From NCBI RefSeq assembly GCF_032302195.1, contig NZ_CP135275.1, positions 1,550,001-1,614,000 on the forward strand: DNA of 64,000 bases, in the 5' to 3' direction. The notes under the pieces were generated by a model. That model was not told the DNA's origin and searched no databases. It was given only the letters and a program-made list of their open reading frames with translations. The position numbers were made by a program, and so were the translations under genes. Positions 45,397 to 53,695 of this stretch are shown one piece after another; the stretch's first letter is position 1; the number at the start of each line of letters is the position of its first letter. The DNA comes from Paenibacillus sp. MMS20-IR301. GTDB lineage: Bacteria; Bacillota; Bacilli; Paenibacillales; Paenibacillaceae.

Positions 45397-46821
45397 ATGA
45401 AAGTTTTATTTGCCGCAGCGGAAGCCCATCCGTTTATCAAAACAGGCGGACTCGCCGATGTCATCGGCGCTTTGCCGAAAGCGCTCAAGGCCGCCGGAGT
45501 GGATGTACGGGTCATTTTGCCCAAGTATAAGGGAATTGCCGAGAAGTATTCCTCGCAGATGGAGCATGTAACTGAGCTTGAGGTGCCGATCGGCTGGCGC
45601 AACCAGTATTGCGGAATTGAACGAATCGTCTTTGAAGGTGTGCCTGTGTACTTTGTAGACAATGAGTACTATTTCGGGCGCGACGGAATCTACGGGTATA
45701 TGGATGACGGTGAACGTTTTGCCTTCTACAACCGGGCGGTGCTGGAATGCCTGCCGGCCATTCAGTTTCAGCCGGATGTGCTGCATTGCCATGACTGGCA
45801 TGCAGCGGTAATCCCGCTGCTGCTGCAGGGACACTATCGGCATGATCCCTTCTACAGCGGAATGCGCACCGTGTTCACGATACATAATCTCCTGTATCAG
45901 GGCGTATTCCCGTATTCGGTACTGGGCGAGCTGCTTGGCCTGGACGGCGGGTACTTCCCGAGCGTGGAGTATTATGGCAATGTGAATTTCATGAAGGGCG
46001 GGATCGTACACAGTGATCATGTCACTACGGTCAGCCCGACTTATGCAGATGAAATCCGTACGCCTTATTATGGTTACGGGCTGGACGGGCTGCTTGGCTC
46101 ACGCTCTGAGGCGCTGAGCGGAATCGTCAACGGAATTGATACCAAGGTGTATAATCCGGCCAGTGATGCGGCGATTTACACCCGGTACCGTTCCAACCTG
46201 GCTAAGAAAGCCGAGAATAAGCTGGGCCTCCAGCAGGAGCTGGGTCTGCCTGTCGCTCCGTATATCCCTATGGTGGGGATGGTTACAAGGCTTGTAGATT
46301 CCAAAGGTCTCGATTTGCTGACCCGCGTACTGGATGAGCTGCTGTACTATGATGATATCCAGTTCGTGCTGCTCGGCACGGGAGATGAAGTCTATGAGCG
46401 CTGGTTCCGTGAAGCGCAGTGGCGTTATCCTACCAAGCTGTCGTCGCAGATTACGTTCAGTGATGCCTTGTCCCGCAAAATCTATGCCGCCAGCGACCTG
46501 TTCCTGATGCCGTCCAAGTTTGAGCCCTGCGGGATCAGCCAGCTGCTCGCCTTACGTTATGGCAGTATTCCGGTTGTACGTGAGACCGGCGGGCTGAATG
46601 ACACCGTTCATGCCTATAACGAAGTGACCGGTGAAGGCAACGGCTTCACCTTTAAGGATTACAACGCCCACGATATGATGCACACGCTCCGCCGTGCCGT
46701 ATCCTTTTACCACCAGCCCGACCACTGGAAAAGAGTAGCCAAGAATGCCTTCTCCGGCGATTACAGCTGGAACGTATCGGCGCAGCAGTACATTGATATT
46801 TATACCAAGATTACGGAGTAG
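45397..46821 (+). CDS. glgA: Glycogen synthase (ADP-glucose type)
   Basis: GT5 enzyme that extends alpha-1,4-glucan from ADP-glucose, 474 residues, close to E. coli GlgA (477). N-terminal KTGGLADVIGALPKAL binds the nucleotide sugar; HCHDWHAAVIPLLL, FTIHNLLYQG, GIVNGID and, in the C-terminal Rossmann half, SKFEPCGISQL and VRETGGLNDTV complete the pattern. GGGGGAAA ribosome site. Strong terminator 14 bases past the stop. Confidence 0.97.
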   Translation: MKVLFAAAEAHPFIKTGGLADVIGALPKALKAAGVDVRVILPKYKGIAEKYSSQMEHVTELEVPIGWRNQYCGIERIVFEGVPVYFVDNEYYFGRDGIYGYMDDGERFAFYNRAVLECLPAIQFQPDVLHCHDWHAAVIPLLLQGHYRHDPFYSGMRTVFTIHNLLYQGVFPYSVLGELLGLDGGYFPSVEYYGNVNFMKGGIVHSDHVTTVSPTYADEIRTPYYGYGLDGLLGSRSEALSGIVNGIDTKVYNPASDAAIYTRYRSNLAKKAENKLGLQQELGLPVAPYIPMVGMVTRLVDSKGLDLLTRVLDELLYYDDIQFVLLGTGDEVYERWFREAQWRYPTKLSSQITFSDALSRKIYAASDLFLMPSKFEPCGISQLLALRYGSIPVVRETGGLNDTVHAYNEVTGEGNGFTFKDYNAHDMMHTLRRAVSFYHQPDHWKRVAKNAFSGDYSWNVSAQQYIDIYTKITE

Positions 46822-46834
46822 AAAATTAATGATA

Positions 46835-46877
46835 CAAAAGGCACTCCCCTGGTTGAAGACTGGGGGAGTGCCTTTTG
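46835..46877 (+). terminator. Terminator of glgBA
   Basis: Perfect 15-bp stem CAAAAGGCACTCCCC (46835-46849) with GGGGAGTGCCTTTTG (46863-46877), the T run lying within the arm. Confidence 0.9.
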
Positions 46878-47134
46878 CTTAGTCATTATGCCGAGTACCC
46901 GGAAAATAGATGGATTTTCTCCACTTGTTAACGAAAAACGGGGACGATTTCAAATAATAATTGGAAAAAGAACACTTAATATCAGGAAAATAGGGCAGAG
47001 TAAGAGAAATGGGAGAAGTTAAATGACATTTATCCAATTAAATATCCCGGAGTAGCTAAATCAAAGAAATTAAGATACGTTTTTCCACTTAATTCCATTG
47101 GATGAGTTGGCTGATGTACTAATCAGAGCGGCCA
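46878..47134. other. AT-rich gap with scattered CACTTAAT-like words
   Basis: No gene or RNA seen. Short similar words recur: CTCCACTTGTTAAC near 46918, AACACTTAATAT near 46971, and TTCCACTTAATTCC near 47083. Such words may be traces of a dispersed repeat, but this window alone cannot show that. Confidence 0.35.
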
Positions 47135-47542
47135 CTAATTATCAGAGGCTGAGCCAGCTGCTGCTTCGTTTTCTCCGTACGGATAATAGTGTGGTGTTTT
47201 CGATTGAAACTCCTTTAACCTCACAATTCTGTTCCCAGCATTAAATTCAATCAATGACACTCCGTCAAAATCTCCAATCTCCGACTCATATTCGCACTGG
47301 AAGTACCACTCAACGGCAGTTGAACTGCCTTGATGAATGAATTGTTTGATCTCCCAGCAGAGGACCGTACCCTTCGTGTTCCAATCGTCGAACCATTGCT
47401 CAATAGCAGCTAATCCGTGGTATTCAGGACCGTAGCATTCCGTGTAGATGATGTCCGGAGCGAAGGTTTTCGCTAATACCGGTTTGTTTTTATAAATCCA
47501 GGACTCAAAATAATCTGCAATGATCTGTTCCCGTTCTTTCAT
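47135..47542 (-). CDS. NTF2-like/SnoaL-type small protein
   Basis: A 135-residue cytosolic protein with the pattern of NTF2-like folds: an N-terminal helix (QIIADYFESWIYKNKPVLAKTF shown by ADYFESWIYKNKP), a cone-forming sheet with FAPDIIYTECYGPEYHGLAAI, then WFDDWNTKG, VEWYFQCEYE and SLIEFNAGNRIVRLKEF. Start ATG 47542 after AAAGGGGA. The family includes enzymes and binding proteins, so no function can be given. Confidence 0.68.
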   Translation of the reverse strand: MKEREQIIADYFESWIYKNKPVLAKTFAPDIIYTECYGPEYHGLAAIEQWFDDWNTKGTVLCWEIKQFIHQGSSTAVEWYFQCEYESEIGDFDGVSLIEFNAGNRIVRLKEFQSKTPHYYPYGENEAAAGSASDN

Positions 47543-47600
47543 TATGTATCCCCTTTCTTTGGCTGCTATTAGTGTACTACATAGGAGCATCCATACAGAA

Positions 47601-47650
47601 GGGTTATCCCATGCAGCCAACGTTCGGCTGAAGAGATAACCCGTTTTTAT
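47601..47650. terminator. Hairpin after the GH13 gene
   Basis: GGGTTATC (47601-47608) with GATAACCC (47635-47642) and inner CAGCC/GGCTG. The better T run is on the plus strand (GTTTTTATT), while the amylase lies on the minus strand, so its working direction is unclear. Confidence 0.55.
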
Positions 47651-47659
47651 TAACCATAC

Positions 47660-49405
47660 TCAATCCAGATTACGGTACAGAATCCGGTACCTGTACGGAT
47701 CAAGCGCAATATTCATCATCCCGTTCTCTGGGATTACCGCTTCACCTGTCAGCGCATCGAGCCAGTCATCTGTCTCCATCGGGTGGCTGAGTGTACGCAG
47801 CTGCGGTGAATTATTCATCCAGACGGTGAAGTGGATCAGCTCATCGGCGCGCTCGTACACAATGCAAGGGTCGTTCTCACGGGCATACAGGATCCGGAAG
47901 CGGCCCTCACGGAGCGCCTTATGCTCCTTGCGCAAAGCAATCATCAGCCGGTAAAAGTCGTACAGCTCGCGGTCCTGCTTGTCCTTATCCCACTCCATGC
48001 ATTTACGGCAGTCCGGGTCTTCATGACCGGTCAGCCCGATTTCGTCTCCGTAGTAAATGCAGGGCGTGCCCATGAAGGTGAACAGGAAGACGACGGTCAG
48101 CTTCAGCTTGCGCTTATCTTCGCCAAGGACGGTCAGCAGGCGGGGGGTGTCATGGCTGCCCAGCAGATTAAAGACAACCTCGTTCGTCTGCTGGGGATAA
48201 CGCATAAGCAGGCCGCCGATGCGCTGACCGAAGGTAATCCCGTCCATTCCGCCGTTGAAGAATTCCAGTACGGTACCTGAGAACGGATAATTCATCACAG
48301 AATCAAACTGGTCACCGAGCAGCCAGTTTAACGAGTCGCTCCATACCTCGCCGACGATATAGGCATCCGGGTTCGCGGCTTTGACTACTTTACGGAAATC
48401 ACGCCAGAAATGATGATCGACCTCATTGGCTACATCCAGCCGCCAGCCGTCGACTTTAATCTCCTTGATCCAGTACTCGGCAACCTCCAGCAGGTAGGAC
48501 TTCACTTCGTGATTGGCAGTGTTAAATTTCGGCATATTACCATAGAAGCCGAAGGTGTCATACGTCGGAATGCCGTCAACAATTTCCGCCGGATATGAAT
48601 TAATGTGGAACCAGTCACGGTAAACGGAGTACTCTCCCTTTTGCAGCACATCCTGGAATGGCGGAAACTGATCGCTGCAGTGATTGAACACGGCGTCCAG
48701 CATAACACGGATGCCGCGCTTGTGGCATTCCTCCACTACCTGCTTCAGCAGCTCATTATCGCCGAAATACGGGTCCACTCTTTTATAGTCAACAATGTCG
48801 TATTTATGGTTGGAAGGGGAGACGAACAGCGGCGTGAAGTAGAGGGCATTAATGCCGAGCTCCTGCAGATCATCCAGATGATCGAGCACCCCCTGGAGGT
48901 CACCCCCGAAGAAGTTATCCAGCTCCGGCTTGCCGCCCCAGGCCTCTGTTCCCTCAGGATCATTCAGGGGATTGCCGTTTGCGAACCGCTCGGTCATAAT
49001 CTGATAGAACACCGCGTCCTTGGCCCAGGTCGGAACCTTGAACAGATCAATCCCGTGAATATAAGGGAATTCGTAAAAATGGTTTGGCGGCTGCGGACAA
49101 TAGGTGCGGATGCCGTTATCGAGCAGATACACCGTTTCTTGTCCTTTGCTGACCCGGAAAGTATAGCTGAGCCGCTTGTATTTGGGCCGGACGGCCGCTT
49201 CCCAGTAGTCGAATTTATCGTCTGAGGCGGCTTTTTCCATGATGATGTCATAAGAAGTATGCTCCCAATCGTACTTGTCGCCAGTGAGCGCAACAACATA
49301 GTCTACATCATCACGTTTCGTGCGTACCCGCAGATGTATAGTTTTGGTGTCGTAGGCATAAGCCCACTTATCACGGGGAACATGGTACATTGCTTCCAGC
49401 AGCAT
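47660..49405 (-). CDS. GH13 neopullulanase/cyclomaltodextrinase-like enzyme
   Basis: Intracellular alpha-glucan hydrolase, 581 residues, no signal peptide. An N-terminal CBM34-type domain (about 1-120) is followed by the GH13 barrel: AVFYQIMTERFANG, region I LDAVFNH, the GH13_20 marker MPKFN (291-295), region II GWRLDVANE with nucleophile Asp324, region III VGEVWSD with acid Glu353, and region IV GSHDTPR with Asp419. The CBM34 plus MPKFN combination points to the cyclomaltodextrinase, maltogenic amylase and neopullulanase group. AGGAGG before the ATG. Placed near the glycogen genes, it may trim imported or stored glucans. Confidence 0.92.
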   Translation of the reverse strand: MLLEAMYHVPRDKWAYAYDTKTIHLRVRTKRDDVDYVVALTGDKYDWEHTSYDIIMEKAASDDKFDYWEAAVRPKYKRLSYTFRVSKGQETVYLLDNGIRTYCPQPPNHFYEFPYIHGIDLFKVPTWAKDAVFYQIMTERFANGNPLNDPEGTEAWGGKPELDNFFGGDLQGVLDHLDDLQELGINALYFTPLFVSPSNHKYDIVDYKRVDPYFGDNELLKQVVEECHKRGIRVMLDAVFNHCSDQFPPFQDVLQKGEYSVYRDWFHINSYPAEIVDGIPTYDTFGFYGNMPKFNTANHEVKSYLLEVAEYWIKEIKVDGWRLDVANEVDHHFWRDFRKVVKAANPDAYIVGEVWSDSLNWLLGDQFDSVMNYPFSGTVLEFFNGGMDGITFGQRIGGLLMRYPQQTNEVVFNLLGSHDTPRLLTVLGEDKRKLKLTVVFLFTFMGTPCIYYGDEIGLTGHEDPDCRKCMEWDKDKQDRELYDFYRLMIALRKEHKALREGRFRILYARENDPCIVYERADELIHFTVWMNNSPQLRTLSHPMETDDWLDALTGEAVIPENGMMNIALDPYRYRILYRNLD

Positions 49406-49606
49406 GAGGGCACCTCCTAAAAAATTTTGTTACTTCAGAAGCACATACTTAATTCCAATTTATACCGCCGCTGAGTCCGCCTGAAACAATGCGGTTATTT
49501 CAGCAGCATGTGGAGATAGTAAACAGTATATACCCCCATTCATAGGATGTGCAAAATGCAGAGTACGCAGACATTACTGAATACGCTTCCTCTAAGCCCG
49601 TGAATT

Positions 49607-49621
49607 TGACAGGGGTTGTCA
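49607..49621. promoter_or_regulatory. TGACA-N5-TGTCA palindrome upstream of the amino-acid importer
   Basis: A perfect 5-bp dyad just upstream of the -35 of the promoter at 49633. A plausible operator; the regulator is unknown. The remainder of 49406-49606 shows nothing else. Confidence 0.5.
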
Positions 49622-49632
49622 CAAAAATGTCT

Positions 49633-49661
49633 TTGCATATTCATGCGAAGTGATTTATAAT
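49633..49661 (+). promoter_or_regulatory. Sigma-A promoter of the amino-acid ABC operon
   Basis: TTGCAT (49633-49638), 17 bases, TATAAT (49656-49661), 64 bases before the binding-protein start. Confidence 0.78.
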
Positions 49662-49724
49662 AAATCGGTCAATGAGACTACTTAGAGAACTTAATGAACT
49701 TAGAAGAATAGGGGAGAGAGACAG

Positions 49725-50546
49725 ATGAACAAATGGGGTAAACTTTCTATGGGGCTGCTGCTGGCAGCAGGACTGCTGGCTGGATGCGGCTCCAATAACA
49801 ACGACAACAATACCGCAGCTAGCGGAAATACCAATACGGGGAATGCAACTGCAGCCAAGAAGCTGATTATGGGAACAAGTGCAGATTTTCCGCCATACGA
49901 ATTCCACAAAGTAGTTGACGGTAAAGACACCATCGTGGGCTTTGATATTGAAATTGCCAAGGATATCGCTGCAGATATGGGTGCAGAGCTAGAGATTAAG
50001 GACCTGCCATTTGACTCTTTGCTGAATGAGCTGTCAAGCGGCCGGATCGATATGGTCATCTCCGGACTCAGCCCGACTCCTGAACGTGCCGAAGCTGTAG
50101 GTTTGTCCGATATCTACTACAAAGCTGAACAGGCTGTAGTGGTGCGTGAAGCGGATAAGGATAAATTTGCGACGATGGATTCATTGAAAAATACTAAGAT
50201 CGGTATTCAGACCGGATCGATCCAGGAAGATATCGCCAAGGGCATCGAAGGCGCACAGCTGACTTCGCTCGGCAAAATCTCCGAGATCGTGCTGCAGCTG
50301 CAATCGAACCGTGTAGACGCTTCTATTATGGAAGGACCTGTAGCCAAGTCCTTTGTGAAGAATGTTAAGGGACTTGTGATTACTGACGCCAAGCCTGAAG
50401 TGGAAGATGACGGTTATGTTATCGGCGTGAAGAAGGGCAATACGGAACTGCTGGATCAAGTGAATAAGACGTTGACCCGCCTGAACTCGGAAGGTAAGAT
50501 TGACGAGTATGTAGCGGCAGCAAGTGAGCTTGCTGAGAGCAAGTAG
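49725..50546 (+). CDS. Amino-acid ABC transporter, substrate-binding lipoprotein
   Basis: Extracellular solute receptor of a polar amino-acid importer, 273 residues. Signal peptide with lipobox LLAGC, an Asn/Thr-rich linker, then a type II periplasmic-binding fold of family 3: LIMGTSADFPPYEF, VGFDIEIAKDIAADMG, DMVISGLSPTPERA, IGIQTGSIQ and DGYVIGVKKGN. First gene of a three-gene operon, separated from the permease by a leaky terminator. Arg/Lys, Gln and cystine are all possible substrates. Confidence 0.92.
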   Translation: MNKWGKLSMGLLLAAGLLAGCGSNNNDNNTAASGNTNTGNATAAKKLIMGTSADFPPYEFHKVVDGKDTIVGFDIEIAKDIAADMGAELEIKDLPFDSLLNELSSGRIDMVISGLSPTPERAEAVGLSDIYYKAEQAVVVREADKDKFATMDSLKNTKIGIQTGSIQEDIAKGIEGAQLTSLGKISEIVLQLQSNRVDASIMEGPVAKSFVKNVKGLVITDAKPEVEDDGYVIGVKKGNTELLDQVNKTLTRLNSEGKIDEYVAAASELAESK

Positions 50547-50623
50547 AACAGCAAGCCGTGAACACGGTTAGCTGAAGATTTACAACCCGCAGCACGATTT
50601 GCGGGACATGCTCTGGTATTGAC

Positions 50624-50659
50624 AGAAAATGGCGGTGATCCGTCGTTTTCTATTTTTTT
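50624..50659 (+). terminator. Intercistronic terminator/attenuator after the binding-protein gene
   Basis: AGAAAATGGCG (50624-50634) with CGTCGTTTTCT (50641-50651, two G-T pairs), then seven T residues. Probably lets the receptor be made in excess over the membrane parts. Confidence 0.75.
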
Positions 50660-50682
50660 GAAGACAGGAGGTAATACAGGAC

Positions 50683-51342
50683 ATGAATTTATTTGATATT
50701 GCCTATGAATACCGCAATTTTTTCTTCTCCGGTTTGAAGTATACACTGCTGCTGGCCGTCCTTGGAGTATTTTTCGGTTTCTTGCTGGGGATTGTTGTTT
50801 CTTTACTGCGGATGTCCAAGTGGTGGATTTTGCGCTTTATCGCTACTGCATGGGTTGAGTTCCTCCGCGGGACACCGATGCTGGTCCAGTTATTCCTGAT
50901 TCACTACGGCTTAACGAGTCTGGGACTGGAGTTCACACCGATTCAGTCGGGAGCCATAACACTGACGATCAACAGTTCCGCTTATCTGGCGGAGATTTTC
51001 CGCGCGGGTATTCAAGGTGTTGACCGCGGTCAGACGGAGGCTGCGCGCTCACTCGGTATGAAGCAGGGGATGACGATGCGTTATATCGTGCTCCCACAGG
51101 CGCTTAAGAATGTACTGCCGGCCATCGGGAACGAATTTATTACGATCATCAAGGAATCTTCCATTGTCTCCATGATCGGGGTAGCAGATCTGTTCTTCCA
51201 GGCCAAAAGTATTACAACGATCACATATGAAGGTTTGACTCCGTATGTCATCATTGCCCTAATCTATTTTGTAATGACCTTCACACTGTCCAAGCTGCTG
51301 GGTATACTGGAAAGGAGGCTGAATACGGATGATCGAGGTTAA
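50683..51342 (+). CDS. Amino-acid ABC transporter, permease
   Basis: A 219-residue membrane protein of the His/Glu/Gln permease group with about five segments. [16 protein letters not shown] starts the domain, and the ATPase-contact EAA loop is [37 protein letters not shown] is a further family signature. A single permease gene implies a homodimer. AGGAGG ribosome site. Overlaps the ATPase gene by 14 bases. Confidence 0.93.
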   Translation: MNLFDIAYEYRNFFFSGLKYTLLLAVLGVFFGFLLGIVVSLLRMSKWWILRFIATAWVEFLRGTPMLVQLFLIHYGLTSLGLEFTPIQSGAITLTINSSAYLAEIFRAGIQGVDRGQTEAARSLGMKQGMTMRYIVLPQALKNVLPAIGNEFITIIKESSIVSMIGVADLFFQAKSITTITYEGLTPYVIIALIYFVMTFTLSKLLGILERRLNTDDRG

Positions 51343-52051
51343 GAATCTGCAGAAGAGCTTTGGCAAACTGGATATCCTGAAAGGCATAGACCTGAACATT
51401 CATAAAGGTGAGGTTGTGGTTGTCATCGGTCCCAGCGGATCGGGTAAAAGCACCTTCCTGCGCTGTCTGAACCTGCTGGAGCAGCCTACCGGCGGCGAGA
51501 TTAAGTTTGAAGGGGAGTCTATTACTGCCCGGAAGCATGACATCAACGTAACCCGTGAGAAAATGGGGATGGTCTTCCAGCAGTTTAACCTGTTCCCGCA
51601 CAAATCAGTGCTGCAGAACATTATGCTCGCGCCGCTGAAGGTGCGGAAGCAGCAGGCGGCCGAAGCTGAGAAAATTGCCATGGAGCTGCTGCGTACCGTT
51701 GGCCTTGAGGACAAGCGGAATGCTTATCCGGCCCAGCTGTCCGGCGGACAGAAGCAGCGGATTGCCATTGCCCGTGCGCTCGCGATGCAGCCGCATGTGA
51801 TGCTCTTCGATGAGCCTACCTCGGCGCTTGATCCGGAGATGGTCGGCGAAGTGCTGGAAGTTATGAAGCAGCTGGCTGAGCAAGGGATGACGATGGTCAT
51901 CGTCACGCATGAAATGGGCTTCGCCCGCGAAGTCGGCGACCGCATCCTGTTCATGGACGGCGGCGTTATCGTTGAGCAGGGCACTCCGGCAGAGGTGTTC
52001 GGCCAGCCGAAGCATGCCCGCACCCGGGATTTCTTGAGTAAGGTTCTGTAA
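51329..52051 (+). CDS. Amino-acid ABC transporter, ATP-binding protein
   Basis: Energises the importer, 240 residues. Walker [11 protein letters not shown]-loop [12 protein letters not shown], signature [15 protein letters not shown], Walker [17 protein letters not shown] and switch [11 protein letters not shown], all typical of GlnQ-type ATPases. ATG 51329 follows GGAAAGGAGG inside the permease gene. Ends at a hairpin terminator. Confidence 0.95.
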   Translation: MIEVKNLQKSFGKLDILKGIDLNIHKGEVVVVIGPSGSGKSTFLRCLNLLEQPTGGEIKFEGESITARKHDINVTREKMGMVFQQFNLFPHKSVLQNIMLAPLKVRKQQAAEAEKIAMELLRTVGLEDKRNAYPAQLSGGQKQRIAIARALAMQPHVMLFDEPTSALDPEMVGEVLEVMKQLAEQGMTMVIVTHEMGFAREVGDRILFMDGGVIVEQGTPAEVFGQPKHARTRDFLSKVL

Positions 52052-52063
52052 TCATCTACGCCC

Positions 52064-52094
52064 TAACCTCACTTTGTGGGGTTATTTTTATTTT
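52064..52094 (+). terminator. Terminator of the amino-acid ABC operon
   Basis: TAACCTCAC (52064-52072), loop TTT, GTGGGGTTA (52076-52084, one G-T pair), then TTTTTATTTT. Confidence 0.88.
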
Positions 52095-52120
52095 GCGGAG
52101 CAGGAAATGGGTGATATAGT
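52093..52120 (+). promoter_or_regulatory. Possible promoter for ppx
   Basis: TTGCGG, 16 bases, TATAGT (52115-52120), 39 bases before the start. The -35 touches the T run of the terminator upstream. Confidence 0.45.
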
Positions 52121-52159
52121 ATACAGATGATCAATCTACTTGAAAAGGAGTACATACAG

Positions 52160-53695
52160 ATGAGAGATGATCTTTGCCGGATAGGCATTATAGACATTGG
52201 TTCTAACTCCATACGGCTTGTAATCTATGATACGACACAGGCAGGCGGCTATAAAATAATTAAGGAATGCAAATACTCTGCCCGCCTGAGTGAGAAAATT
52301 ACCAAGGACGGAAGACTGGAAACAAAGGATATGGATACCATTGTTCCTGTCCTTCACCAGTTCAAGGAGATTTGTGATGACTTTGAAGTGGATAAAATCC
52401 GGGCAGGCGCTACTGCAGCGATCCGCAACGCCGCCAATTCCTCCGAAATTATCAGCTATTTATCCGCAGCCTCATCCATTCAGATCGAGGTCATCAGCGG
52501 TCACCAGGAAGCCTATTTCGGATTTCTCGGTGTGATCAATGCCTTTGATATCCAGGACGGATTTGTCATTGATATCGGAGGGGGCAGTACCGAGGTTACC
52601 TTATTCCGTGGCAGGCGTTACCAGCACAGCATCTCTTTCCCGTTCGGTGCGGTGAATACCAACGTGATGTTCAGCCACCACGGCAACTGGAACAGTGATC
52701 AGGTACGTAAGCTGCAGGCTTATGTTACCGGCAGGCTGGTTGAGCATGACTGGCTCACGGAAGGGGCAGGGCTCCCGCTGTACGGTCTTGGCGGAACGCT
52801 GCGTTCGCTCGGTAAGCTGGATCAGAAGAACCGTGATTATTCGTTGCCCAATTCGCACGGCTATATGCTGTCAGGTGAGACAATCGACAGGTTCATGGAA
52901 GTTCTGCCGGCGACCCCTTACGAGAAGCGTAAGGAACTGGAGGGGTTGTCCAAGAGCCGGGGGGACATCATCGTCTCCGGTCTGATTATTTTTCACACAG
53001 TCTATCATTATATTCAAGCCAGCGGTGCCTTAATCAGCGGAGAGGGCCTGCGGGAAGGCATGCTGCACGATCTGCTGAAGCCGGACGAGCCTGTACGTGA
53101 CAGTGCGCTGGAATACAGTCTGGATACGATTATCCGCTTTGATATCCGTACCTCGAAGCGCCATCTGGATCATATCTATAAGCTGGCACTCAGTTTGCTT
53201 AACGCCTTCGAGCCCGAAGGAGACCGGGCTGAGCAGGAGATGCTGGTCTATGTGGCGATTATGCTGCACCGGACTGGCTCCAACATTAACTATTACCAGT
53301 CCAAGCGCCATACGCGCTACTGGCTGATGAATTCACCGATCCGCGGGCTTACCCACCGCCAGCTGATTCTCAGCGCTCTAATTGCTTCGTACAGCACAAA
53401 AAGCCGGAAGCAGAAACTGTCCCAGATGCATAAGGACATTTTACTGGCTTCCGACGAGATGTGGATTCATAAGCTGGGGACGCTGGTGCAGCTGAGCATC
53501 GCGCTTGACAGCACCGAAATCGGGATTGTCAGCGGGCTGAATACACGGCTGCACAACAACACCCTTGATCTGGAATTGCTGGGCGGACAAGTCCTGATCG
53601 GCCTCGAGGATATTGAGAACGGGCTCAAAGCTTTCAGGAATGCTTGGTCGGTGAAGGTAAAGCTCGGCTTCCCTTCCAGCGGGAAACATTCATAG
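52160..53695 (+). CDS. ppx: Ppx/GppA-family exopolyphosphatase
   Basis: Predicted to release phosphate from polyphosphate ends, or to hydrolyse pppGpp; the family does both. The 511 residues begin with an actin-like ASKHA fold: phosphate 1 motif IIDIGSNSIRLVIYD and phosphate 2 motif VIDIGGGSTEV, with RAGATAAIRNA between. The C-terminal 200 residues form an HD-like helical domain. ATG 52160 follows AAAAGGAG. Its end overlaps the end of ppk on the other strand by 62 bases, which links breakdown and synthesis of polyphosphate at one locus. Confidence 0.93.
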   Translation: MRDDLCRIGIIDIGSNSIRLVIYDTTQAGGYKIIKECKYSARLSEKITKDGRLETKDMDTIVPVLHQFKEICDDFEVDKIRAGATAAIRNAANSSEIISYLSAASSIQIEVISGHQEAYFGFLGVINAFDIQDGFVIDIGGGSTEVTLFRGRRYQHSISFPFGAVNTNVMFSHHGNWNSDQVRKLQAYVTGRLVEHDWLTEGAGLPLYGLGGTLRSLGKLDQKNRDYSLPNSHGYMLSGETIDRFMEVLPATPYEKRKELEGLSKSRGDIIVSGLIIFHTVYHYIQASGALISGEGLREGMLHDLLKPDEPVRDSALEYSLDTIIRFDIRTSKRHLDHIYKLALSLLNAFEPEGDRAEQEMLVYVAIMLHRTGSNINYYQSKRHTRYWLMNSPIRGLTHRQLILSALIASYSTKSRKQKLSQMHKDILLASDEMWIHKLGTLVQLSIALDSTEIGIVSGLNTRLHNNTLDLELLGGQVLIGLEDIENGLKAFRNAWSVKVKLGFPSSGKHS

